Assembly (NCBI RefSeq): GCF_900103285.1
Contig: NZ_FNGS01000009.1
Location: 116,431 to 180,430, forward strand
DNA length: 64,000 bases
Reading direction: 5' to 3'
Origin: Siphonobacter aquaeclarae
GTDB taxonomy: Bacteria; Bacteroidota; Bacteroidia; Cytophagales; Spirosomataceae
Shown: positions 1-9,474 of the stretch, in pieces
Layout: each line of letters opens with the position of its first letter
How positions within the stretch are numbered: position 1 is the stretch's first letter
Program-made: the position numbers and the translations under genes
The notes under the pieces: model-generated
Seen by the model: the letters and a program-made list of their open reading frames with translations, nothing else
Database searches by the model: none
What the model was told of the DNA's origin: nothing

Positions 1-1
1 C

Positions 2-736
2 TCAACCGGAGGCACCTTTCATATGGAACAGGCGCTCGAACTCATCGGCAAGGCCCGGCAAAGCGGACTGGAAATCACGACCTGTGTGTACCCGTACAGC
101 TACTGGGCTACCTATGTGCACTCCAAGCGGTTTGACGACGGCTGGATGGAACGATATGGTCTTGGTTATCAGGATCTTCGGCTCGTAGGCACCAACAAGC
201 GCCTCACGCCCGAATCGTTTGCCTATTACCGCAAGCATCCGGGATACCTGGTGGCCGTTCCGGACGGAGCGATGCCATTTGACAAGACGATTGACCTGGC
301 CCTGCAGACCGACTTTTGCCTCATCGGCTCGGACGGGGGGATTGTTTCGGTGGAATCGGCGAATTCGCATCCCCGCGGTGCAGGCTGTTTTGCGACGGCG
401 CTCGCGCACGCCAGGCGCATCAACATGCCGCTTGAAAAAATACTGCCGAAAATGACGACACTTCCCGCGAAGCTGGTACGTCCGGCGCTGAAGGGCAGGG
501 GAGAAATAGCCGAGGGAGCCATCGCCGATATCACGGTTTTTGATCCGGAGAAGGTCGACGGACTCGCAACAGTGGAAAATCCCAACCAGCAGTCTGCCGG
601 TATCCGGGCGGTTATTCTGAACGGGGAAGTAGCCTATGCAGACGGAAAAATCAGGGGAGAGAAAGGAAAGCCGATCCGGAATCCCAGACCGGCTCCCAAT
701 AAGCCTGTGGCAGCCCGGGCGTCAGGACGCGCCTGA
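2..736 (+). CDS. D-aminoacylase-type amidohydrolase, C-terminal part
   Basis: This is the 3' part of a gene that begins before the window; the frame is already open at base 2. The family (N-acyl-D-amino-acid deacylase, amidohydrolase superfamily) removes acyl groups from D-amino acids or related amides with metal-bound water. The visible part carries LIGSDGG, whose Asp fits the conserved metal/catalytic Asp near the barrel end, followed by NSHPRGAGCF, close to the family's HPR-containing loop. A small beta domain follows, with EGAIADITVFDP, typical of the composite domain that closes amidohydrolases. The C-terminal tail is Pro/Ala/Arg-rich. It converges on the pfkB-type gene with a 12-base gap. 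The substrate cannot be set from this fragment; a dihydroorotase- or hydantoinase-like role is less likely. Confidence 0.8.
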   Translation, partial: STGGTFHMEQALELIGKARQSGLEITTCVYPYSYWATYVHSKRFDDGWMERYGLGYQDLRLVGTNKRLTPESFAYYRKHPGYLVAVPDGAMPFDKTIDLALQTDFCLIGSDGGIVSVESANSHPRGAGCFATALAHARRINMPLEKILPKMTTLPAKLVRPALKGRGEIAEGAIADITVFDPEKVDGLATVENPNQQSAGIRAVILNGEVAYADGKIRGEKGKPIRNPRPAPNKPVAARASGRA

Positions 737-748
737 AGCCCGGAGTAA

Positions 749-1669
749 TTATGCTTCTACGGTGAAACCGGAGAGTTTGACGAACTCCTGAATGCGGGCG
801 TCCACTTCTTCTTTTGTCAGATTAAGCAGGCGCTCGGTACCGAATTTCTCGACGCAGAAAGAAGCCATCGCTGAGCCGTAGATCAGGGCGCGCTTCATAT
901 TTTCGAAGCTGATGTCGTCAGTAGCAGCGAGGTAACCGATAAAACCGCCGGCAAAAGTATCGCCTGCTCCGGTGGGATCGAATACTTCTTCGAGGGGCAG
1001 CGCCGGTGCGAAGAAGACATCGTCACCCTGGAATAACAGGGCGCCATGCTCCCCTTTCTTGATAATCAGGGTTTTGGGGCCCATTGCCATAATGGCTTTG
1101 GCGGCTTTGCGGAGGCTGTAGTCACCGGAAAGAATGCGCGCTTCCTCGTCGTTGATGCTGAGGACGTCTACTTTAGCTATTGCCTTTTTGAGGTCTTCCC
1201 GGGCAACTTCCATCCAGAAATTCATGGTGTCCATAACGACGAGCTTCGGGCGCTTTTCCAGTCGCTCGAGAACCGTCATCTGTACCTGCGGAGAAAGGTT
1301 ACCGAGCATGAGGTACTCACAACCTTGGTAGCTGGCCGGAATCACCGGATCGAAGTCGGCGAGTACGTTCAACTCCGTGATCAGGGTATCCCGGGTATTC
1401 ATGTCGTTGTGGTACTTTCCTGACCAGAAGAATGACTTCTCGCCCTGCTTGATCTGAAGGCCTTCGGTGTCAACGCCGTGATCTTCCAGCAGTTGGATGT
1501 AGTCCTGCGGGAAATCGTCTCCGACAACGGCAACAATCTGAACCGGTTTGGTGAAATAAGAAGCCGAAAGGGAGATGAAGGTGCAGGCGCCGCCGATGAT
1601 TTTATCCGTTTTTCCAAAGGGGGATTCAATGGCATCGAAGGCCACGGTGCCGATAGCTAGTAGACTCAT
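749..1669 (-). CDS. PfkB-family carbohydrate kinase
   Basis: A 306-residue cytoplasmic sugar or nucleoside kinase of the ribokinase/PfkB family, which transfers phosphate from ATP to a hydroxymethyl group. The N-terminal region has the glycine-rich IGGACTFISLSASYF segment that contacts substrate. Near residue 235 is DPTGAGDTFAGGF, the family signature with the catalytic Asp and the anion hole. Length is normal for the family. The ATG at 1669 is preceded by a Bacteroidota -7 box at 1744-1751. The gene stands alone between a convergent amidohydrolase and the cytochrome c terminator. The sugar is not identifiable; adenosine, ribose or fructose kinases are all possible. Confidence 0.88.
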   Translation of the reverse strand: MSLLAIGTVAFDAIESPFGKTDKIIGGACTFISLSASYFTKPVQIVAVVGDDFPQDYIQLLEDHGVDTEGLQIKQGEKSFFWSGKYHNDMNTRDTLITELNVLADFDPVIPASYQGCEYLMLGNLSPQVQMTVLERLEKRPKLVVMDTMNFWMEVAREDLKKAIAKVDVLSINDEEARILSGDYSLRKAAKAIMAMGPKTLIIKKGEHGALLFQGDDVFFAPALPLEEVFDPTGAGDTFAGGFIGYLAATDDISFENMKRALIYGSAMASFCVEKFGTERLLNLTKEEVDARIQEFVKLSGFTVEA

Positions 1670-1743
1670 TATCAGAGTGTCGTATTGTTAACAAAGAAAA
1701 ATCTGCCCGACAGGCAGAAGGTTGTATAAAAAGAATTATCCGG

Positions 1744-1751
1744 CAAAAATA
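1744..1751 (-). promoter_or_regulatory. -7 promoter box of the PfkB-type kinase gene
   Basis: On the minus strand this reads TATTTTTG, an exact match to the Bacteroidota -7 consensus TAnnTTTG. Transcription would start near 1738, giving a leader of about 70 bases before the ATG at 1669. The box lies just downstream of the cytochrome c terminator, so the kinase gene is probably transcribed on its own. Confidence 0.55.
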
Positions 1752-1773
1752 GCCAAAGACCTGCAAATCAACG

Positions 1774-1807
1774 AAAAACCCCGGCCAGAATACGGACCGG
1801 GGTTTTT
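1774..1807 (-). terminator. Rho-independent terminator after the cytochrome c gene
   Basis: An 11-base-pair stem (AAAAACCCCGG paired with CCGGGGTTTTT) with a 12-base loop. On the minus strand the stem ends in a T run, so it stops transcripts coming from the cytochrome c gene at 1830-2204. Confidence 0.85.
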
Positions 1808-1829
1808 CGGTAAGCGCTTGAACAGCAGA

Positions 1830-2204
1830 TCAGGCCTTCTTCTTGGCAGGCTTGGCAGCGCCGCCGTTGAGTGAAACGATCCACTTAGCGATTTTGAGCG
1901 CATCTTCCTTCGGAACCTGCGTCATCGGCGCCATCGCCGGGTAACCGGGCCAGTTTTCCGGCTTCGGCTTGTAGATCAGTTCAACGATCTGCTCGGCTTT
2001 GTATTTTTTCTTCTTCGCAACCTCTGTATAGGCAGGGCCTACCAGACGCTCCGAAACCTTGTGGCAAGTCAAACAAATGTGTTTTTCAAGCAGGGCCTTT
2101 ACTTCGGCCGGCGGTTCGGTCTTCGCTTGAGCAGAGGAATTGGTGGAAGTTCCCAAAACAATGGCGGCCACAAGACCTGCCATGGGTATCAGCATTTTTT
2201 TCAT
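1830..2204 (-). CDS. Small periplasmic c-type cytochrome (class I)
   Basis: A 124-residue exported protein with an N-terminal signal peptide (MKKMLIPMAGLVAAIVLG) and one heme-attachment motif, CLTCH, in the HICLTCHK stretch. A methionine in YPAMAPMTQVP is the probable sixth heme ligand. The pattern fits cytochrome c551/c552-like electron carriers. The tail is a short Ala/Pro/Lys-rich run. The ATG at 2204 is preferred over an in-frame TTG at 2216, because it starts the signal peptide directly. A -7 box lies at 2259-2266. In this phylum such small cytochromes often accompany periplasmic dehydrogenases, but no partner is adjacent, so the electron donor is unknown. Confidence 0.88.
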   Translation of the reverse strand: MKKMLIPMAGLVAAIVLGTSTNSSAQAKTEPPAEVKALLEKHICLTCHKVSERLVGPAYTEVAKKKKYKAEQIVELIYKPKPENWPGYPAMAPMTQVPKEDALKIAKWIVSLNGGAAKPAKKKA

Positions 2205-2258
2205 AGTCAAACTCAACTCTAAATGGAGAAAAAAGGCTCGTTTTTACTAGGTCAAACG

Positions 2259-2266
2259 CAAAAGTA
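2259..2266 (-). promoter_or_regulatory. -7 promoter box of the cytochrome c gene
   Basis: The minus strand reads TACTTTTG, matching TAnnTTTG exactly. Transcription would begin near 2253, about 50 bases before the ATG at 2204. Confidence 0.55.
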
Positions 2267-2317
2267 GCGAAAAATTATTTCCACCCTTTGTTAAAAAAAC
2301 AAAATAATCGCTGGCAA

Positions 2318-3142
2318 TCAGCCGATAATTGATGCCTTTTTATTGCGTCCGGCCTCTACGGCTTTGCGGACGCTGCCGTTGTGCGCCAGCAGATCTTCCG
2401 CGATTTCCCGCGTGGTGCCCAATTCTTCCATCACCATGTTGACGGCACGGTTGACGAGTTTGTTGTTCGATAACTGCATGTCTACCATCCGGTTACCCTT
2501 CACACGGCCGAGCTGAATCATGGTCGTGGTCGAGATCATGTTCAGGACGAGCTTTTGAGCGGTACCGGATTTCATACGGGTACTGCCGGTGACAAATTCG
2601 GGACCTACGACTACTTCGACCGGAAATTCCACCTCCGCAGCGATCGGGCTGCCGGCGTTGCAAACCACGCAGCCGGTGAGGATACCGTTTTTACGTGCTT
2701 CACGCAATCCGCCGATGACGTAGGGCGTCGTGCCCGAAGCGGCGATACCGATGAGTGAATCGAGTTCGTTGATGTCGTATTCCTGGAGATCGATCCAGGC
2801 TTGTTCGATATCGTCTTCCGCATTTTCAACAGCCTTCCGGATCGCGGTGTCTCCGCCAGCGATCAGACCGACAACGAGCCCGAAGGGCACGCCGTAGGTC
2901 GGCGGGCATTCCGAAGCATCCAGAATACCCAGTCGCCCGCTGGTACCTGCTCCGATGTAAAAAAGACGCCCACCCTGTTTCATCCGGGCCACGATGCCTG
3001 TCACGAGGGCTTCAATTTGCGGAAGCGCCTTCCCGACGGCAAGGGGAACGGTCTTGTCTTCGTTATTGATGCCTTCCAGCAATTGGCGGACGGACATTTC
3101 ATCCAAATGATCGTAGTGAGAGGCAGATTCTGTCGTGAGCAT
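2318..3142 (-). CDS. murQ: N-acetylmuramic acid 6-phosphate etherase
   Basis: MurQ cleaves the lactyl ether of MurNAc-6-phosphate to GlcNAc-6-phosphate and D-lactate during recycling of cell-wall sugars in the cytoplasm. The 274-residue protein has the SIS sugar-phosphate fold: FYIGAGTSGRLGILDASECPPT is the conserved phosphate-binding and active-site stretch, and VTGSTRMKSGTAQK is the second MurQ signature. The C-terminal part with TTREIAEDLLAHNGSVRKAV is the UBA-like end. The ATG at 3142 is preferred over an in-frame TTG at 3151. A -7 box lies at 3192-3199. No MurNAc transporter or kinase is adjacent. Confidence 0.95.
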   Translation of the reverse strand: MLTTESASHYDHLDEMSVRQLLEGINNEDKTVPLAVGKALPQIEALVTGIVARMKQGGRLFYIGAGTSGRLGILDASECPPTYGVPFGLVVGLIAGGDTAIRKAVENAEDDIEQAWIDLQEYDINELDSLIGIAASGTTPYVIGGLREARKNGILTGCVVCNAGSPIAAEVEFPVEVVVGPEFVTGSTRMKSGTAQKLVLNMISTTTMIQLGRVKGNRMVDMQLSNNKLVNRAVNMVMEELGTTREIAEDLLAHNGSVRKAVEAGRNKKASIIG

Positions 3143-3191
3143 GTGAAACAAAAAAGTCGCCGGAAGGGCGAAATGGATATCAATTCAACCC

Positions 3192-3199
3192 CAAAGTTA
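3192..3199 (-). promoter_or_regulatory. -7 promoter box of murQ
   Basis: The minus strand reads TAACTTTG, an exact TAnnTTTG match, about 45 bases before the murQ ATG at 3142. Confidence 0.5.
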
Positions 3200-3277
3200 G
3201 CAGATAACCGGAAGATTCCGTCAGTGAATGTGCGGGTTTTGAAGTTTTTCGGTATTTCTGTTTGCGGGTTTCTGTTT

Positions 3278-3411
3278 CAGTTTTCGGTTTACAGTTTTCG
3301 GTTTTCAGTTTGATGCGCGGCAGGTGTTGATGTAAAAAAAGTGCCTGAAACGGGAGGTAAAACCCTGTTCAGGCACTCTTCTGAAAACTGAAAACCGTAA
3401 ACTGAAAACTG
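3278..3411. repeat. GTTTTC/GAAAAC inverted repeat flanking a terminator
   Basis: Two 31-base arms, 3278-3308 and 3381-3411, are inverted copies of each other (28 of 31 positions agree). Each is built from seven-base units such as CAGTTTT, CGGTTTT and ACAGTTT. They enclose the hairpin at 3341-3376 and would extend it into a very long stem. The mismatches are A/G exchanges inside the units. Related arrays occur at 8366-8424 and 25205-25372. Confidence 0.8.
3341..3376 (-). terminator. Terminator after the outer-membrane protein gene
   Basis: The stem GTGCCTGAA / TTCAGGCAC is followed on the minus strand by seven T residues (plus-strand A run 3334-3340). It would end transcripts of the gene at 3413-4099 before they reach the murQ promoter. 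Confidence 0.75.
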
Positions 3412-3412
3412 C

Positions 3413-4099
3413 TTACTTAAACCACCACCCAATCCGAATCACCAGCGGACTGCCGCTGGACGAGTAGGTATTCGGATTCGAGTTATAGTTGGTATGATAG
3501 AGGAGGGTAATCTGGAAGCCCTTTTCGCCGACGGGCGCGCCATAGCCCCCGCCGATCAGGAAGCCCGGATCAAACTGATACCCATTGATTTTACCCTGGG
3601 AATTGCGGTAGGACAGTACCTGGTATTGTTCGGCTTCGCCCCAGAGAAAAAGGCCGGGGACGACATCCTTGATGAAATTCAGGTGCTGCTGTACAAAAAC
3701 CCGCCCGCCAAAAAGGCTCAGCTTTTCCCGGCCTTTGACCGTAAGTCCGTCAGGACCGGTATAGTAGCTATATGTAATACCGAGACCGGCCGTCGTAGTA
3801 GGCGTAACCCGGATACCTGCCATCGGAGAGACATCAAAGCTGAAAATACTGCTACCGCCGAAAAAGCTCAGGGAAGGAGTCGTGACGTTGAGGCCATAGC
3901 GGAGCTTATCCTTGAAAGGAACAGCGCGCCAGGGAATTTCCCGCTCTTCGCCGTCTTCCCGGTAGTTTTCGTCCAGGGGTTGCTGACGGATGATAACGGG
4001 GCGGTCGGAAGTTCTCGGGGGAAGAGAGTCAATCTGGGAAAAGGCGGCCGGAATTGTGGCGATAAAAAGGACCAGGCCTGCCAGAATGGTTCGGATCAT
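3413..4099 (-). CDS. Exported, probable outer-membrane beta-barrel protein
   Basis: A 228-residue protein of unknown function. It starts with a clear signal peptide (MIRTILAGLVLFIATIPAAFSQ). The mature part has alternating polar/hydrophobic strands rich in Gly, Tyr and Phe, for example TAGLGITYSYYTG and FLIGGGYGAPVG, and ends in IRIGWWFK, near to the aromatic ending of outer-membrane barrels. I infer a small beta-barrel of roughly eight strands. The gene stands alone. A GC-rich hairpin (4123-4140) lies in its leader, 24 bases before the ATG. I recognise no specific family. Confidence 0.65.
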   Translation of the reverse strand: MIRTILAGLVLFIATIPAAFSQIDSLPPRTSDRPVIIRQQPLDENYREDGEEREIPWRAVPFKDKLRYGLNVTTPSLSFFGGSSIFSFDVSPMAGIRVTPTTTAGLGITYSYYTGPDGLTVKGREKLSLFGGRVFVQQHLNFIKDVVPGLFLWGEAEQYQVLSYRNSQGKINGYQFDPGFLIGGGYGAPVGEKGFQITLLYHTNYNSNPNTYSSSGSPLVIRIGWWFK

Positions 4100-4432
4100 G
4101 ACGTTGTGTGTAAATAGGACGACCGCCGGCTGACCGGCGGGTGGGGGTCCGGAACATTTTTAAGGATGAAACACGTTCTTCTCTGACACCAAAAAACCTA
4201 AATAGTTGCTTGGGAAACAAACCGCGCTGCCGGCAAACCCGAACGCTCTCCGGAGCGATAAGGTCTCCCTGCACGTCCTCATGTAACGGATCATGCTGCA
4301 ATTTCTTGCACAAACCGCTGGTTCCCGCGATGGAAACCTCTTTTTTTGTCGACGTTGCGCCGCTTGCGGCCGTTCGGTGAAAACAATGAATCACCCTTTT
4401 CTTCCCAGCCCCGGACGGGCTATCTTTGTACA
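4100..4432. other. Divergent intergenic region upstream of uvrA
   Basis: No convincing gene lies here. The visible elements are a small palindrome CCGCCGG-CTGA-CCGGCGG (4123-4140) in the leader of the minus-strand gene and the uvrA -7 box at 4421-4428. I found no good -7 box for the minus-strand gene. Confidence 0.5.
4421..4428 (+). promoter_or_regulatory. -7 promoter box directly before uvrA
   Basis: TATCTTTG matches the Bacteroidota -7 consensus TAnnTTTG exactly. It ends four bases before the ATG at 4433, so the transcript would start at or next to the start codon. That implies a leaderless or nearly leaderless mRNA. Confidence 0.55.
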
Positions 4433-7288
4433 ATGAATTCTTCCGAACTACTGGCCGGAGTACGGCCCGGCGTAGAAACCCTTGATCCCAAGAAGTACAT
4501 CCTGATCAAAGGCGCCCGGGTTAATAATCTCAAAAACATCGATGTCGCGATTCCCCGTAACAAGCTCGTGGTAATCACGGGGTTATCGGGCAGCGGCAAG
4601 TCGTCTCTGGCGTTCGATACGCTGTTCGCGGAAGGACAGCGCATGTACGTCGAGAGCCTCAGCAGCTACGCCCGCCAGTTTCTGGGGAGAATGGAAAAAC
4701 CGGAGGTTGACTGGATACAGGGCGTTTCCCCGGCCATCGCCATCGAACAGAAAGTATCGACGAAAAACCCGCGGTCTACTGTCGGTACGACCACTGAAAT
4801 ATACGATTACCTCAAGCTGCTTTTTGCGCGCATCGGAAAGACGATCTCGCCGGTTTCCGGACAAGAGGTCCGCAAGGATACCGTCACTGATGTCGTTGAT
4901 TACCTCCTGGCACAGCCCGAAGGAACCCGGGTGTTGATTTCTGCTCCGCTGATCCGGAAGGAAAACCGCTCCCTCGCCGAAGAGTTGACCATTCTGGTTC
5001 AGAAAGGGTTTACGCGGATTGTGGCCGACGGCGAGATGCGGCAGATCGAAGAGCTGCTGGAAGACGCCGAAGCGCTGGCAGAGGTATCCGGAAAAAAAGA
5101 GGTACACATTCTGATCGACCGGATAGCGATCAAACAGGACGATGAGGAAACGCAGTTCCGGCTTGGTGATTCGGTGCAGACGGCCTTTTTTGAAGGAGAA
5201 GGCTCCTGTTTTGTCCGGATTGCCGGCGGAGAGTACCGGGAGTTTTCGGACCGGTTTGAGCTCGACGGTCTCGTTTTCGAAGAGCCGAGTGTTAACCTCT
5301 TCAGTTTCAATAACCCGTATGGGGCGTGTAAACGCTGCGAAGGCTTCGGAACCGTACTCGGGATTGATAATGACATGGTTTTTCCGGACCGGAACCTGTC
5401 GGTTTTTGAAGGCGCCGTAGCGCCGTGGCGGACTGAAAAAATGAGCGAGTGGCTGACGCCGCTGCTGAAAAACGGCATCCGGTTTGACTTCCCGATTCAC
5501 CGGGCCTACAAAGACCTGAGCGCGGAAGAGAAAGAACTGCTCTGGACCGGAAATGCCTATTTCTCGGGATTGAATGCCTTCTTCAAAATGCTGGAAGAAG
5601 AGTCCTATAAGATTCAGTACCGCGTGCTGCTGAGCCGGTACCGTGGCCGGACGGTATGTCCGGAATGCCGCGGTTCCCGTCTGCGGAAAGATGCGGGGTA
5701 TGTCAAAATCGGATCAAAATCGATCATCGATCTGGTACTGCGCCCGATTTCAGAAATAGCGGCGTTCTTCCGGGAATTGGAACTGCCTGATTTTCAGGAA
5801 AAAGTAGCGCGCCGTATCCTGACGGAAATCCGCAACCGGCTTGACTATATGGAGCGGGTAGGATTGGGGTACCTTACCCTGAACCGGTTGACGAATACGC
5901 TCTCGGGCGGTGAGTTTCAACGTATTAAACTTGCTACGTCCCTGGGTAGTGCGCTGGTTGGCTCCATGTATATTCTTGACGAACCGAGTATCGGTCTTCA
6001 CCCGCGGGATACCCAGCGGCTGATCTCCGTACTGGAATCGCTCCGGGATCTGGGAAATACGGTGATTGTCGTCGAACACGAAGAGGAAGTAATGAAGTCA
6101 GCCGACGAAATCGTCGATATCGGCCCTGAAGCGGGTACAGGCGGCGGCCGGCTGGTCTTCCAGGGAAACTGGGCGGATATTGCCGGCCTGGCCGAAAGTA
6201 CGTATTCCGGCGAGTCCCATACCATTGCCTTCCTGACGGGGCAGGATCAGATACCGTTGCCGGCTTTCCGCCGGAAACCGTCGGGCTGGATTGAGCTGAA
6301 GGGCGCCCGGGAAAACAACCTGCGCGACGTAGATGCGCGTTTCCCGCTCGGTACGCTGACGGTGGTAACAGGTGTCAGCGGTTCCGGGAAATCGACGCTG
6401 GTCCGGAAGATTCTGTACCCCGCGCTCGGTAAAATGCTGGGAACCTACTCGGACGAATCCGGCAAATACTCGGAGCTGACGGGCGACCTGAAGCGCCTGG
6501 CGGCGGTGGAGATGGTTGACCAGAACCCGATCGGCAAGTCCAGTCGCTCGAACCCGGTAACCTATGTGAAAGCCTACGATCATATCCGGCAGTTGCTGAG
6601 CGATCAGGCGCTGGCGAAGGCCCGGGCATACAAGCCGAGCCATTTCTCGTTCAACGTCGACGGCGGTCGTTGTGAAACCTGCCAGGGAGAAGGCCAGGTG
6701 AAGATCGAGATGCAGTTCATGGCTGATATTTACCTTACATGCGAATCCTGCGGAGGCAAGCGCTTCAAGCAGGAAATTCTGGATGTGAAGTACCAGGATA
6801 AGGACGTTTCAGAAATCCTGGATATGACGGTAGACGAAGCCGTGGTGTTTTTCCAGGGAGAGCCGAAGATCCATGACCGGCTGGTGCCGCTGCAGGAAGT
6901 AGGGCTGGGGTATGTGACGCTCGGGCAATCGTCCAACTCGCTTTCCGGCGGGGAGGCACAGCGGGTGAAACTGGCGAGTTTCCTGGGAAAGGGCAATCCG
7001 AATGCGGGGAAGACGTTGTTTATCTTCGATGAACCGACGACGGGTCTTCACTTCCACGATATCCGGAAGCTGATGAAGTCCATCAATGCCCTGGTGGATC
7101 AGGGGGATTCGGTGATGGTGATCGAGCATAATACGGAAGTAATCAAGTGTGCGGATTACATCATTGACCTGGGGCCGGACGGCGGTGAAGCCGGCGGGCA
7201 GATCACGTTTGCGGGTACGCCTGAGGAGATGATTCAGTTGCCGGACAGCAATCATACGGCCTTGTTCCTGAAAGAAAAGATGAAATAA
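4433..7288 (+). CDS. uvrA: Excinuclease ABC subunit A
   Basis: UvrA is the DNA-damage sensor of nucleotide excision repair; as a dimer it loads UvrB at lesions. The 951-residue protein has two ABC ATPase modules. The first has Walker [10 protein letters not shown] and signature [12 protein letters not shown] followed by [13 protein letters not shown]. The second has GVSGSGKST and [16 protein letters not shown] followed by [10 protein letters not shown]. Zinc-finger cysteines are seen in [23 protein letters not shown] and CESCGGKR. The ATG at 4433 is chosen because an earlier in-frame start at 4346 would lie upstream of the promoter box and add 29 non-conserved residues. A strong terminator follows. 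Confidence 0.96.
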   Translation: MNSSELLAGVRPGVETLDPKKYILIKGARVNNLKNIDVAIPRNKLVVITGLSGSGKSSLAFDTLFAEGQRMYVESLSSYARQFLGRMEKPEVDWIQGVSPAIAIEQKVSTKNPRSTVGTTTEIYDYLKLLFARIGKTISPVSGQEVRKDTVTDVVDYLLAQPEGTRVLISAPLIRKENRSLAEELTILVQKGFTRIVADGEMRQIEELLEDAEALAEVSGKKEVHILIDRIAIKQDDEETQFRLGDSVQTAFFEGEGSCFVRIAGGEYREFSDRFELDGLVFEEPSVNLFSFNNPYGACKRCEGFGTVLGIDNDMVFPDRNLSVFEGAVAPWRTEKMSEWLTPLLKNGIRFDFPIHRAYKDLSAEEKELLWTGNAYFSGLNAFFKMLEEESYKIQYRVLLSRYRGRTVCPECRGSRLRKDAGYVKIGSKSIIDLVLRPISEIAAFFRELELPDFQEKVARRILTEIRNRLDYMERVGLGYLTLNRLTNTLSGGEFQRIKLATSLGSALVGSMYILDEPSIGLHPRDTQRLISVLESLRDLGNTVIVVEHEEEVMKSADEIVDIGPEAGTGGGRLVFQGNWADIAGLAESTYSGESHTIAFLTGQDQIPLPAFRRKPSGWIELKGARENNLRDVDARFPLGTLTVVTGVSGSGKSTLVRKILYPALGKMLGTYSDESGKYSELTGDLKRLAAVEMVDQNPIGKSSRSNPVTYVKAYDHIRQLLSDQALAKARAYKPSHFSFNVDGGRCETCQGEGQVKIEMQFMADIYLTCESCGGKRFKQEILDVKYQDKDVSEILDMTVDEAVVFFQGEPKIHDRLVPLQEVGLGYVTLGQSSNSLSGGEAQRVKLASFLGKGNPNAGKTLFIFDEPTTGLHFHDIRKLMKSINALVDQGDSVMVIEHNTEVIKCADYIIDLGPDGGEAGGQITFAGTPEEMIQLPDSNHTALFLKEKMK

Positions 7289-7313
7289 CAGCGGGGAAAC
7301 CCGTGAGTCAGAG

Positions 7314-7353
7314 GCGGCTTGCCGGAAACGTTGTCCGGCAAGCCGCTTTTTTT
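7314..7353 (+). terminator. Rho-independent terminator after uvrA
   Basis: A perfect 13-base-pair stem (GCGGCTTGCCGGA with TCCGGCAAGCCGC), a 7-base loop and seven T residues. Confidence 0.92.
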
Positions 7354-7374
7354 GTGATTTTCTTGAATAAGTCT

Positions 7375-7405
7375 TTGATCTACAGGAATAAAGCGGCTAT
7401 ATTTG
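7375..7405 (+). promoter_or_regulatory. Promoter of the rplM-rpsI operon
   Basis: A -33-type TTG at 7375-7377 and an exact -7 box TATATTTG at 7398-7405 are separated by 20 bases, close to the Bacteroidota optimum. The start of transcription would be near 7411, leaving a leader of about 68 bases before rplM. Confidence 0.65.
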
Positions 7406-7478
7406 CACTCCCTTTTTCAGCGAAGATGCCCAAAGTACCTGAAAATCAAGTGGAAACATTTTAAGCAATTTAGAAATC

Positions 7479-7922
7479 GTGGATCAGTTAAGCTACAAAA
7501 CTATCTCGGCTAACAAAGCGACCGTCAATAAGGAGTGGGTCGTTATTGATGCCGAAAACGCGGTGCTGGGTCGTTTGACGAGTCAAATCGCTGCTATCCT
7601 GCGGGGTAAGCACAAGACCAATTACACTCCTCACGTCGATTGCGGTGACAACGTCATTGTAATCAACGCCGAAAAAATCCGTCTTACCGGCAACAAGCTG
7701 ACGGAAAAGCAGTACGTACGTCACACGGGTCACCCGGGTGGACAGCGTTTTGCTACTCCCCGTGAGATTCTTGACCGGATTCCGGGTCGGGTAATCGAAC
7801 ATGCTGTGAAAGGTATGTTGCCGAAAAATCGTCTGGGTCGTCGTTTGTTTACGAACCTTCATGTATATGCTGGCGCGAGCCATCCGCATGAAGCGCAACA
7901 ACCGAAGAAAATCGAATTGTAA
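7479..7922 (+). CDS. rplM: 50S ribosomal protein L13
   Basis: L13 is an early-assembling protein of the large ribosomal subunit. The 147-residue product has the family hallmarks [19 protein letters not shown] at the N-terminus, [12 protein letters not shown] in the middle and [13 protein letters not shown], followed by [16 protein letters not shown] near the end. The start is GTG at 7479; no in-frame ATG lies upstream that would fit the family length. It is followed after 51 bases by rpsI, the usual L13-S9 operon. Confidence 0.97.
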   Translation: MDQLSYKTISANKATVNKEWVVIDAENAVLGRLTSQIAAILRGKHKTNYTPHVDCGDNVIVINAEKIRLTGNKLTEKQYVRHTGHPGGQRFATPREILDRIPGRVIEHAVKGMLPKNRLGRRLFTNLHVYAGASHPHEAQQPKKIEL

Positions 7923-7973
7923 TCAGTTCGTTAATCTTTCCAACGATTAACGGTCAACAAATTCCAAACTCAA

Positions 7974-8363
7974 ATGGCAGAAGTTATTAATACGCTCGGT
8001 CGCCGTAAAACGGCTGTTGCCCGTGTCTATCTGACGCCGGGTAATGGTAACATTACGGTAAACGGCCGTGATTTCAAGGAGTACTTCCCTTCTGAAGTTC
8101 TCCAGATCATTGTTAACCAGCCCTTTACGACCACCAATACCCTGGGTTCCTACGACATCAAGGCGAACCTGGACGGCGGTGGCGTGGCAGGCCAGGCGGA
8201 GGCACTCCGCATGGGTATTTCCCGTGCTCTGGATAAACTGAATCCGGAACATCACACGGCCCTTAAGAAAGTCGGCTTCCTTACCCGTGACGACCGTATG
8301 GTTGAACGGAAGAAACCCGGCCGTCGCAAGGCTCGTCGTCGCTTCCAGTTCAGCAAGCGCTAA
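7974..8363 (+). CDS. rpsI: 30S ribosomal protein S9
   Basis: S9 binds the head of the small subunit; its basic tail reaches the P-site tRNA. The 129-residue protein shows LGRRKTAVARVYLTPG at the N-terminus, NGRDFKEYFP and GGGVAGQAEALRMGISRAL in the core, and the very basic ending GRRKARRRFQFSKR, with the conserved terminal SKR. It is the second gene of the rplM-rpsI operon. Confidence 0.97.
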   Translation: MAEVINTLGRRKTAVARVYLTPGNGNITVNGRDFKEYFPSEVLQIIVNQPFTTTNTLGSYDIKANLDGGGVAGQAEALRMGISRALDKLNPEHHTALKKVGFLTRDDRMVERKKPGRRKARRRFQFSKR

Positions 8364-8365
8364 TA

Positions 8366-8424
8366 CCGGTTTTCAGTTTTCAGTTGTCTGTTTTTCAGTC
8401 AACTGAGAACCGCAAACGGAAAAC
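8366..8424. repeat. GTTTTC-type inverted repeat between rpsI and rpsB
   Basis: The left arm has GGTTTTCAGTTTTCAGTTG. The right arm (from CAACTGAGAACC on) carries the complementary units CAACTG, GAACCG and CGGAAAAC. The match is imperfect because one unit is extra on the right. It sits just after the rpsI stop codon and may act as a transcription boundary. It belongs to the family seen at 3278-3411 and 25205-25372. Confidence 0.6.
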
Positions 8425-8499
8425 AATTCTATTGCCTCTGTTTCCGGCTTACAGTGTCCGGTGTCGGGAACAAGCGTTATCTTTTTTTCTAAAGCACTA

Positions 8500-9318
8500 A
8501 TGGCACAAGTAACATACAAAGACCTCCTCGATGCCGGTGTACACTTTGGTCACCTGACCCGTAAGTGGGATCCGAAGATGGCTCCTTACATCTTCATGGA
8601 GAAAAACGGCATCCATATTATTGACCTGAACAAGACTGTAGCTTGTCTGGATGAGGCTTCTGCCGCCATCAAGGCAATTGTTCGGTCAGGGCGCAAAATC
8701 ATGTTCGTTGCGACGAAGAAGCAGGCTCAGGAAATCGTAGCTGAAGAAGCGCGTCGCCTGAAAATGCCGTACGTAACGGATCGCTGGCTCGGTGGTATGC
8801 TGACGAACTTCGCCACCATCCGCAAGTCGCTGAAGAAGATGTCTTCCCTCGAGAAAATGCTCAAGGACGACGCAACGGCCAGCAACCTGAACAAGAAAGA
8901 GAAACTGGTTCTGTCACGTGAGAAGGACAAACTGGAGCGTGTACTCGGCGGTATCGCTGACCTGACCCGTCTCCCGGCTGCCCTCTTCGTGGTAGACGTG
9001 AAGCGCGAACACATCGCTGTTTCTGAAGCGCAACGCCTGGGTATCCCCGTTTTCGCCATGTGCGATACGAACTCAAACCCCGAGCTCGTTGACTTCCCGA
9101 TTCCTGCCAACGATGATGCCTACAAGTCGATCAGCCTGATTACCCTGGCTGTCGGTAAGGCCATCGAAGAAGGTCTGCTGGAGCGGAAACAAGACAAGGA
9201 CGACGCCCGCGTTCAGGAAGAAGAAGAAGCCAAGCGTGCAGCCGATTCAGGTGATGCAGCTGAAGCTCCTGCTGCTCCCGTAGCTGCAGCTTCTTCGGAC
9301 GAAGAAACGGCCGCTTAA
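8500..9318 (+). CDS. rpsB: 30S ribosomal protein S2
   Basis: S2 is a late-joining small-subunit protein needed for S1 binding. From the ATG at 8500 the product is 272 residues. It begins [20 protein letters not shown], the standard start, and has the core motifs [27 protein letters not shown] and [21 protein letters not shown]. The C-terminus is an Ala/Glu-rich low-complexity tail of about 40 residues. An in-frame upstream start at 8461 is not conserved-looking. It is followed by tsf, the usual rpsB-tsf pair. Confidence 0.97.
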   Translation: MAQVTYKDLLDAGVHFGHLTRKWDPKMAPYIFMEKNGIHIIDLNKTVACLDEASAAIKAIVRSGRKIMFVATKKQAQEIVAEEARRLKMPYVTDRWLGGMLTNFATIRKSLKKMSSLEKMLKDDATASNLNKKEKLVLSREKDKLERVLGGIADLTRLPAALFVVDVKREHIAVSEAQRLGIPVFAMCDTNSNPELVDFPIPANDDAYKSISLITLAVGKAIEEGLLERKQDKDDARVQEEEEAKRAADSGDAAEAPAAPVAAASSDEETAA

Positions 9319-9348
9319 TTCCCTGTCTGATCACCCGATCATCCTTGT

Positions 9349-9380
9349 GAATAGCCCGGAGCTTCAGCTTTGGGCTATTC
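9349..9380 (+). other. Hairpin between rpsB and tsf
   Basis: GAATAGCCC pairs with GGGCTATTC around a 14-base loop. There is no T run, so it is not a full terminator. It may be an attenuator or an mRNA-processing/stability element that sets S2 and EF-Ts levels apart. Confidence 0.55.
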
Positions 9381-9474
9381 CATGTTACAGTCGGTTCGTC
9401 CGGCTTAACAAAAGCTTAATTTCATAATCCGGGGCCGACGCCCCACCTTCACGGTAACAAACAAACTCACTACA

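Noticed and set aside
4346..4432. An upstream extension of uvrA
   Set aside because: The extra 29 residues are not like the family start, and the -7 promoter box at 4421-4428 lies inside them, so the mRNA would begin after this start.
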